From contig RSEE01000156.1 of assembly GCA_003971905.1 (NCBI GenBank), positions 1 to 64,000 of the forward strand: DNA of 64,000 nt, read 5' to 3'. The notes below the pieces were generated by a model. The model did no database searches. It was not told where the DNA came from and worked only from the letters and a program-made list of their open reading frames with translations. The translations under genes and the position numbers were made by a program. Of the stretch, positions 56,057 through 64,000 are shown piece after piece. Position 1 is the first letter of the stretch; each line of letters begins with the position of its first letter. The DNA is from Moniliella sp. 'wahieum' (lineage: Eukaryota > Basidiomycota > Moniliellomycetes > Moniliellales > Moniliellaceae).

Positions 56057-59000
56057 TCATTGGCCCAGGGGAACGGGGCTTACAAGATCCGGTGCGGCCG
56101 GAGGGCGGGGGGAGGCCAAGGTTTGGTCCAGCAGGGGGGTGGCAAGGGGAGGGGAGGAGGTAGTGCGCAGCAACGCCTGTGCCGCGGCGACAAGGGGGGG
56201 GTTGGGACCGGTAGCTAACACGGTCTCTGTCGCAGCGAGTACCTGGGCTACGAGCAGCGTTCGTTCCGCCTCGGCGGTCGATGGCACCGCGAGAGCCACG
56301 GTGAAGTGCGTAGCAAGGTCCTGTGCACGCTTGGTTAGCTCGCCGGCCTGGGCTTGAATCGCGGCTTTGCCCTTGGCGTCCAGACGCGGGATGACAGTGT
56401 GCAGGACGGCATCGAGGTGGGTGCGCAGCGTGGCGAGACGGTCAATGTGTAGGTTGGGCCGCTCGGCAGCAAATAGCGTGGTTTGCACAGGGAAGGCACG
56501 GTGGGTTTGGATGGCTGGACAGGGGGGGGGGTAAGAGGGTTGCGTTCAGTGGGTTAGTATCCATCGACGAGCATCAGGTAGTAGGACTGGCGGTACTTAC
56601 TCCACTCGTCTTGGTCAAGGAAGATGCGTTGGAGGAGGTAAGTGTCCCAGGCTTGGGCTGCGGGGCCTGTGACCAAAGCCATGTGGGCGTACAACAGGGC
56701 GATTCCGCGATCGGCACTGAAGCCAAGCAGAGGTCCTTCGTCGGCTAGCGCTCCCCAGGGGTGGGCGACGACGCCTTCTGTCTCCGAGACGAACGAGGAG
56801 ATGGGCGGCCAGACGGGCAGCAGCCAAACGGATCTCCAGTTCGTCGTCAGCAAGAAGATTGAGCAGCGCCGCCAGGCCCAACACATGGTCGTCCCAATAC
56901 AGGGAAACAGGCAAACGCACCAAGGCGGCCAGCGCAATGGTACGAGTAGAGACCGGCTCTTCCTCTGCCGTCCCGGCATAGATCCGTTGCAGCGCCTGAC
57001 GCGCGATGGCGGGGGGCGTCGTTTCCTCGGCCAAACGCCGACCAAGCAGGAGGAGAATCAGCTCCTTTTCTGGCACGCACGGCGTCTCGTCCCCGCTTGA
57101 TCAAGGCGGGAAGCGGGCCGGCTTCCTCCTCCGGCGTGAGACTAAATGCCGAGCTAGACTGCGCCTTGAGGTACACCGAGTGGGCCAAAGGCCCCAACAC
57201 GGTGGCCGAATCCTCCGTCTCCTCGGAGGACGCCTCTTCCGACCCCAAGCCTCGCTCCTTCGGACCCGACACGACTTGGCGGGCCACCTGTCGTACAACC
57301 GGGTGCAGCTTCTCATCCGCCTGCGCCTTCCTTGCTAGCGCAACCAGGGAGGGCGAAGCGCCCCCATCCCGAGTCATGATCCACGTTGTGAACCAAGCGC
57401 CATGGAGCGCGTTGCTCCCCTTTGCTTGACTCAGAATGTCCATCGCTCGTGCTTCGGCCTGGTCGAGGGGTGTGAGCGCAGCGACTGCCCAGGCAGCCTG
57501 CTCACGCACTTGCCACAGGGGGGAGGAGAGTTGCGGCAGGATATGCTGGATCAGCTCTTCGCCCATCGGATGAGCCGTGGGCGGAGGTCGCAGTCGGGCC
57601 AAGAGCAACAGGACGGCAAAGAGGGGGGTAGTGCGTACATCCGCTGCCCCGTCACCTTGCAAGCCACGAACCATTCTTCCTTGAAAACGCATCCACCCCG
57701 GGAACTGGCCAATGAGGTCAGGGAGGGTGATGCTGAGCGAGGAAGCATGCGCATTGGCCACCTGCAACGTGAAAATGCGCGTGACAAGCGTCGCGTACAA
57801 CATCAACGCACCGTTTCGCACGGGCCACAGAGGCGAACGGAAGCGGTCGACCGCAAGGGGGATCAAGGGTCCCAAGTGCATTCGGAGAGGGAACGAAGGG
57901 ACTTGTCTGCCATCATGTAGCGCAGCGTATTGAACGCATGAATAGTAGGGTCTTGTTTCGCTCCGAGCATCCGCCCCGTCGGCCTCAGCGATGGAGGCAA
58001 GACGCGCGACCGTCGCTCCTACAGGGTCAAGCTTGCGGACCGCCACAAACGCAGAGAGCAGCGCGACAACACTGTACCCGAGCCCGGCCGAGCGACGAGT
58101 GATTGTCAAGGCCCCGGCGGTCGGATCGGCAATCCTCTGGATAAACTGATCGAGCCATGCAGAGGGGAGCGCACGTTGCTCCTCCAGGGGGCTCGGAGGA
58201 CAGCAATAGCAACCTTGGAGAGAGCCGGGTAGATGGTCGAGAACGCACCACGGTGACGGACGTGAAGCAACCAATGCATAAACGTTTCCCCCACTGACGC
58301 TAACTCTTCGGTGGTCCACACGCCTCCCTGGAGGGTTGACGAAACTACCTCGGCAAGAAGAGTGGATGCCTCTTTGATCCCACGCCAAGAATAGTGAAGG
58401 ACGGCCTGGCACGGTTGCCTTGTCCTTCACTCGCTTCTTGCTCCTCGTACGCTTCGCCTGCTCCCAACGCAGCCTCCCGCTCGTCCACCTCGCCCGCATT
58501 TCCCTCCGGCGCGGCCGAGGTAAGAATGGGGGCGACAAGGTCCCATACCTTGCCAATATCCTTAACACTCGACGGTTGGTCGATTGCACTTCACGCGTAC
58601 TGCGTGCCCTCTTCGATTGCGGGGAGCGAGCTGTACATCCTTTGAAGGTGACGAGTGTGCCGTGCAACGGGTTGCTGAGGGCTGCACCAACCAAGCCTTT
58701 CCCCTCAGGGGGAGGAGAGGCCGCGGCCATGTGAACCTCCAAAAAGTCCAACATGGCGTGGATGGGTTGAAGCACAGGAGAAACAACTGCTTTTTTCGGA
58801 GAGGGAACGAGGTCGAGGGGTGTACCCGAGCGGAACGTAGATCGTTTGGTACAGCTGCAAAAGGGCGGCGGCAGTGATCGCCTCATGTTCCCGCGCAGCC
58901 AAGAGGAGACTCGAAGCAGGCTGGACGAGCGCTTTGTGCACGACTTCTTGCCCCTCAAGCCCAGGGAGGGGACGGGGAACTTTCCAAGAGCTCAACCGAG

Positions 59001-60550
59001 GCGCGGATGGTGGTGTCGTAGGTCGAGTAGACCATCTCGAGCAACCGCCGCACCATGTCCTCATCCGCTACCGAGACAGTGGGGGGAATTGGTCTACCCG
59101 CTTTTGAACCGCAGTGTCAACCGCATACGCAGGATCCACTCCATTGGTCAGGAGGGACCGGAGCATACCCATTGCCTGCGTAATAGCAACGTACGTGGCA
59201 TTGGTATGCAGGTGGTTCCGCACAAGCGTCACCAGCGAAGTGAGAAATTCGTGCGCGTCATCCACGACCTGTTGCGCTTCGGCAACTTCTTTTCTTGCCG
59301 ACGACCTGCTGAGCACACGCGAGGCGGCATGGCTACTTGCGCGAAGCCGGTCCAGGAGTTGGATAAAGTACCCGCGGACAGCCGTGCGCGACTCGGGGAG
59401 ACAAAGACGAATGTACTGCCGAGGTAGGCACAATCATCTGTCGTTCCTTCGCAAGAAGGGGAGTGGCCAGCGTCTTGCTGCTCACCAGCAGACCAAAGTG
59501 CCCACTTGGACTTCCGCATTGGCCGCTTCCGCCCATAGGGTCAGGAGCGAGTCGGGCACCTCAACCGTCACACCGCGAAGAGGATAGGCGGAGAACCTAA
59601 ATTGGGCTCGTCCGATCCGGTGATGACCATCCCCATCTCCTTCCCCACACGGAGAACCGTGAGCACAGCAGGGGCCTTGAGCGTCTCGAGGGCGCGAAGG
59701 GGTGCAGAGCGCATGTAAGAGCTGGGGCAGCGCATGTCGCGAGAGGGCAAAAGATCGGAAGGTGATGAGCAGCAATTACGGATCGTTGGCGCATGGTAGT
59801 ATGGATCAGAGTGTGAGCGAGGGGCTGGACCCAACTCGACGTCCACGCCTCCCATGCGGAGGATACGTCAACCTCCTCAGTAATAAAGGAAGTCCTTCTT
59901 GAAACTGATCCCGAGCCGACGAGCATGTTCTGCCAACAGAGCAACAGCAACACGGGAACGGCGACGGTAGTTGGTTTCTACCCCTCGGGGGACGGAGAGC
60001 AGGCCTGTGTAAATGGAAAAAGTTGGGGTGGAACCAAAGAGGCTCGTGTCAAAAAAGATGTCCAACGAGCCCGTAGCGGACCACAGGGCTTCCAGCACAT
60101 GGAGGGCCTGTTTGCGCAGCATGTGTGCTTGGGCATGAGCAATGAGGCGTTGAACCGAAAGGTTGGCTGCGACTGCACCGGGTAGATGGACAAACGCGTT
60201 TACTAGGTCCGTCGCCGCAGTGGTAGCCGGAGCGTCAGGCGAGGCAAAGCCCGTCCAGGCCGTGTCGGCGAGCAAATAGGCCGTGCTGGGTTCAATATCC
60301 ACTCTTGGGCAGCTGCTGCCAGGGCAAAGTGGGAGCACGACCAGGCGCTCTGGCAGCTGAGGTGCGCTGGAAGGGCGGACAGGGCAGCGGCCAAGTGTGC
60401 CTGGGCCGAAGCGGGATCGGAGGCGTGCTCCATTTGGGACACCAGCGGTGCCACCTCTCAGGCAAACGGTACCACGGCTGCTGCGCCCGATGTTTTGACG
60501 CCCTTGACCTTGGCGCGCCCGATGGCGGCGGGAAGGGCAGCACTGGCCAT
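56057..60550 (-). CDS. TRM732: tRNA 2'-O-methylation partner Trm732/THADA
   Basis: HEAT-repeat scaffold that partners the Trm7/FTSJ1 methyltransferase for Nm32 in the tRNA anticodon loop. It starts MASAALPAAIGRAKVKG at 60550. A long helical solenoid follows. The DUF2428 core is clear: ADPTAGALTITRRSAGLGYS, VVALLSAFV, VQYAALHDGRQV, LIPLAVDRFRSPLWPVRNGA and LMLYATLVTRIF. Downstream helices include SSPLWQVREQAAWAVAALTP, ALAALVRLPVSLYWDDHVLG and LLADDELEIRLAAARLA. An 86-bp intron (56515-56600; GTAAGT donor, TACTAAC branch site, TCCAG acceptor) joins LDQDEW to the last exon (AFPVQTTLFAAERPNLHIDR). The total of about 1,460 residues fits yeast Trm732 (about 1,420). Several frame changes are present. 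It is divergent from prefoldin 5 and lies 49 bases upstream of GPI3 on the same strand. Confidence 0.87.
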
Positions 60551-60758
60551 CCGATCCGAGGCCGGCGAAAGAGGAGGTGGTGTAGAAGAGCCGGGAAAAA
60601 AAGCAGCGGGTCAGACAGTGAAATGTTGAGAGACGAGGGGCTCCCCCCTTACGTCACCCGCCGCGTCCTCTGCTTCGTGCTCGTCTTGTGGCGCATCTCA
60701 GTCCAAGGCCTCAAGGACGACGACGACGGCCACCACCACTTCGGTCAGCTCAGCGACC
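60551..60758. promoter_or_regulatory. bidirectional promoter, TRM732 / prefoldin 5
   Basis: Only 208 bases separate the two divergent ATGs. No TATA box is seen. The region is GC-rich with a TTACGTCACC element (60650-60659) similar to a CRE site. Confidence 0.6.
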
Positions 60759-61298
60759 ATGTCAGACGGACCTGCAGTCGACGTGACGGACTTGACGCCG
60801 GCACAGCTCAACGATGTACGCCAGCAGCTGGACGAGGAGCTGAAGGTGCTCACCACGTCGTACGGACGTCTCGTCGAGGCCCAAGGCAAGTTTCGCTCGT
60901 GCATCGCCAGCTGTGAGTACCTCTCCTCGCAAGCCCAGGCCGCCGCCAAGGCACCGGACGGCCATGCTCCAATCAGCCTTGTGCCTCTCACCTCGTCGCT
61001 TTATGTGCCCGGTCGGATCACCACACCATCGCGCGTGGTGGTAGACATTGGAACGGGGTACTACGTCGAGAAGGATGTGTCGGCGGCCATCAAACTCTAC
61101 CAGGACAAGATCAAGTTCCTCAACGACCGCATCCGTTCTCTCCAAGAGACATCCAGAAGAAACAGGACAATCTTCGTGTGGCAACGGACGTGCTGCGTAT
61201 GGTATGTATGCTCATCCCTACTCTGTCGCGTTGTCCTTCACACCTGCTCCCAGAAAGTCGTTCAGGCCCAGCAGCAAGCCAAGGCCCAAGAGAGCTAG
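60759..61298 (+). CDS. GIM5: prefoldin subunit 5 (GIM5)
   Basis: Alpha-type subunit of the hexameric prefoldin chaperone that delivers actin and tubulin to the CCT chaperonin. The protein has the two long coiled-coil helices around the beta core: LTPAQLNDVRQQLDEELKVL, then RLVEAQGKFRSC, the hairpin region ISLVPLTSSLYVPGRI, VVVDIGTGYYVEKDVSAAIK, and the second helix KLYQDKIKFLNDRIRSLQET. It continues QKKQDNLRVATDVLRM. A 52-bp intron (61202-61253; GTATGT...CCCAG) leads to KVVQAQQQAKAQES. One C is missing near 61150 (GAGACCATC expected). Length is about 155 residues, normal for the family. Confidence 0.93.
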   Translation: MSDGPAVDVTDLTPAQLNDVRQQLDEELKVLTTSYGRLVEAQGKFRSCIASCEYLSSQAQAAAKAPDGHAPISLVPLTSSLYVPGRITTPSRVVVDIGTGYYVEKDVSAAIKLYQDKIKFLNDRIRSLQETSRRNRTIFVWQRTCCVWYVCSSLLCRVVLHTCSQKVVQAQQQAKAQES

Positions 61299-61382
61299 AA
61301 ATCTTGGGTCTTTCCCGCCATTCAAATGTACACTAAATCTGCTAAAGTGCTAGTTGTTCGATAAAAGGCAGAGTGCATCGGA

Positions 61383-64000
61383 TTACTTCTGCTCCTGGTT
61401 CTTGACAACCCGTTCCAGAGCCACCCACGCTGGGTTGGACCAATCGGGTTCCCCCCTTCGGCCAGCGAATACACCTCCCGCACCCCCTTCTCCAGCGCTT
61501 GCAGATCCACCTCCATCTGCGCCATCAGGTTAGTCAAATCATCGTCGGTCTCTTTTTCCGGCGGCGGGGCCGAACCAGAGAAGAGGGCAGCGGCAAAGCC
61601 CAATCCCAATGCATGGTTGGACTTTTTCAATCGACGAAGGGAAGCCTGCGTCTCCTTTACCCCGCTCAAGGCTTCGCTCAAAGAGGTGAAAATGCTCTCC
61701 CCCACCGCTGTAGGATTGCGCGTTTGAGGACCAAAGGCAGAGCAAGGGCATCCCCTTTGAATAGCTCCTTGAGCGGTAAAGTGAATTGGGGGATAAAAGA
61801 CGAGACTGTAGACGCCGAGTTTGCAGCAAGGGCGGCACGATATTGGGTGGCAATGTACCGAGGTTGCTTAAACGGGTCATGGGCTTTGTGCTTGATCACC
61901 GGCACGACCGCCAAGGTCACCAACTGCATGGGCACCGGCTTGCTTGTGCAAACGAGAACGTCGTCAGAAGGGTCGACCTAAGTGCCTGGGTCATCCCCAT
62001 TCCCTCCTCGGAGGAGCCTGCTACCCGCTCAATCGAGGGGGCAATCGCTTTGTCAAATAGTTCAATCACCTTGTCCCGGAGGAGAATCAGATCTGCTGCC
62101 AAACGCAAGCCCGGGCCAAGCGCATGTCCTGTTGCCCCTGCATAGCGAGCAGGCGGTCTTGCTGGGCAAGGGGATTGGGGTCCCCACTCGTGAAAGGGGA
62201 GTCGAGGATCGCTCCATGGGGACAGGGGTAGCCCGTCCAGAGCTTAATAGTTCTGCAGGGTCTGGCACGGACGTAGGAAGAAGGTCTTGAGCTTCAATCT
62301 TGTCTTCCAACCAGTGCGAAAAGCGAGATAGTAAATGCAAGGTCGATTTCCACTGGCGCGCGAGGAGATCATCAAGGCTCACTCGTGCATCCCAGATGGA
62401 AGAAAGAGCATCCCACATAGCCGCTGTCGATAGCAGAAGGAATCCCCCCCTTCCCCCTTCTTCCGAAGCAAGTGCAGGCTCCAACTGGGCCACGATGCTG
62501 CGCATGCGTAATTGCCAGTACACTGCCATGGGCCAGCGCCGGCTAAAGTGTATATAGGCTGGGTGAGCCCAGAGGGAAGTGGTCCACTCTTGTTGAGCCT
62601 TGGAAGGTAAGGGAGGACACAGGATGGACACCAGGCAAGATAAGAAGGCCTGGGTGAGGAGGTAGTTGCTGTGGAACGCATCAGGGTGTCCGACCAAGAA
62701 AAGTTGACTCACCCTCGCCTCCAGCAGAGGCAGAATGTATGGCCATACAACGTCGGTGAGCAAGTCTAGCTGTTCGGCACAGAGAGGGACAAAAGCCTTT
62801 AACTCAGTCTCGGCCACGCTCAGTATGGCGTTGTAGCAATTGGATAATGCTTGTTGCGACCCCTTGTCCCCAGTGGACGACATCAACTCGCCTAAAGAAC
62901 GCCCTTGAGCCTGCACTTGGGATAAACGGGGTTCAGGTCGGCTGGAGCGTTGACAAGGGCGAGGAGCTGGTTGACAGTTGAGGAGGAGGCGAGCGCTTCA
63001 GGTGAGAGGATCTAGGAATTGTCAGCGGTTCACATCATCAGAGTATGGAGGCCACATACAGGATCTAAGATCTGCTCCACCAAATGGAGGCCCAACAAGG
63101 CCTCCGCTCGCTGAGTAGCCTTCTCCCCCGAAGGAAGGGAGCGAGGATGTGGATGCGAAAGTATAGAAAGACAGCGAGTAAACCAGGCCCGCTGCTCCGA
63201 CAATGGGTCTTGCTCTGTGGGGAGGAAAGCCGCAAAAGGGCAAGATGCGAATCTTCTCTCCCTTTCAAGTGAGCAAAAAGCAAACTCCCTGCGCTTGGAT
63301 CCCGATCGAGAAGCTCTTTCAGCACTTTCTCTGTCGCATCGAAGAGATGGGTTTGACAGAGGGATGCTTGGTCCATAAGAGTGTAAATGAACGCATCCAC
63401 TAATGGACTGATTGAGGGCTCAATCCCGCTCTCACTGTCCACATTTTCTGAAGAAGCGGGCCTCTGCCGCTCCTGCTGGAATGAGTCCAACGTCCCCCAA
63501 AGCTGGGACAAGCGATTAGACACATCCTCTAAAACATCAGGATGGATGAGGTTTGGTACTGGGCGTCGCCACAGCCGGTGACTCTGAAACAGTGGTGATG
63601 CTCGAGACAGAGGACCAAAGCGGATCGTCATCTTCGTCATCAGAATAGAGATCGTCTCCTTGTAAAGTGTACACTGACGATTTTTGCAAGTTCGGCGCCT
63701 CTCCTCCACCACCGAAGAATGAAGCAGAGTTTTCAGCGCCCCAATCTCCGTGTCGAGAGCGAGCAGTTGGGCAATGTATGCATCAGTCCTCTGAGCCTGG
63801 GAACGTTCCGAAACGAGATGAGCCAGCTCTTGGTGGAGGGACTTGAGCTCAGAGTGGGTTGAATCGATAGCCAATCGCAGCCCTGTAACGCCCTCACTAG
63901 GGGACGGAGGGAAGGGGGCAACAGATGTGCTTTTCCGTCAGGGACTGGCTGATGGGCCAAACGTTCGATACGCGGAACCTCCTTGCGCACCTCGGAGGCC
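61383..64000 (-). CDS. COG2: conserved oligomeric Golgi complex subunit 2 (COG2), partial
   Basis: Lobe A subunit of the COG tethering complex for retrograde vesicles at the Golgi. The gene enters from beyond 64000, so its N-terminus is missing. Visible parts are an early coiled coil (HSELKSLHQELAHLVSERSQ), LVDAFIYTLMDQ, CYNAILSVAETELKAFVPLC and SVAETELKAF. The central helical region has WDARVSLDDLLARQWKSTLH and LLSRFSHWLEDKI, similar to the LHRFWKLTLQxLxR block of COG2. The C-terminus has FTSLSEALSGVKETQASLRRLKK and ETDDDLTNLMAQMEVDLQAL, close to the family TDDDKIRLQL segment. The stop is set at 61383 in the frame ending VALERVVKNQEQK. Several frame changes occur. It is convergent with prefoldin 5, with 84 bases between stops. 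Confidence 0.75.

Overview
The window looks like nuclear DNA from a GC-rich, compact fungal genome. Genes sit a few hundred bases apart on both strands. Introns are short (about 50-120 bp), with GTACGT, GTGCGT or GTATGT donors and, in places, a TACTAAC-like branch site. The gene set fits a filamentous fungus rather than a budding yeast: an Rtc4-domain protein, a YAK1 kinase, PEX16, a complex I B12-type subunit and a family-41 O-GlcNAc-type glycosyltransferase. The lineage cannot be fixed by eye; the calmodulin is of the type seen in Basidiomycota and zygomycete-grade fungi.

Left part (1-25,200): a dispersed-repeat copy, a small secreted cysteine protein, a tRNA-Thr, RPB9, the ribosome-recycling ATPase RLI1/ABCE1 (minus), an Ariadne-type RBR ubiquitin ligase, a large TPR plus GT41 glycosyltransferase, a leucine-rich-repeat RhoGEF, a 3.9 kb gene-poor stretch, and the mitochondrial import J-protein TIM14/PAM18.

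Middle part (25,500-36,300): a repeat island. It holds four copies or pieces of one non-LTR retrotransposon (LINE). Two of these form a head-to-head inverted pair with arms of about 1.75 kb. There are also tandem repeats, short palindromes and one intact secreted-protein gene.

Right part (36,480-64,000): dense housekeeping genes: an RTC4-domain protein, calmodulin, ribosomal protein uS11/RPS14, a low-complexity protein, PEX16, a C2H2 zinc-finger protein, YAK1 kinase, a complex I B12 (NDUFB3-like) subunit, a small membrane protein, an Aro8-type aminotransferase, PIG-A/GPI3, the tRNA-methylation partner Trm732/THADA, prefoldin subunit 5, and COG2, which runs off the right edge. Several pairs are divergent and share short promoters.

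A quality issue runs through the window. Many conserved genes are interrupted by frameshifts, and each one I could resolve is a missing base or two in a short homopolymer. The affected genes include essential single-copy ones, so I read these as assembly errors rather than pseudogenes. CDS spans are therefore given from true start to true stop across these breaks.
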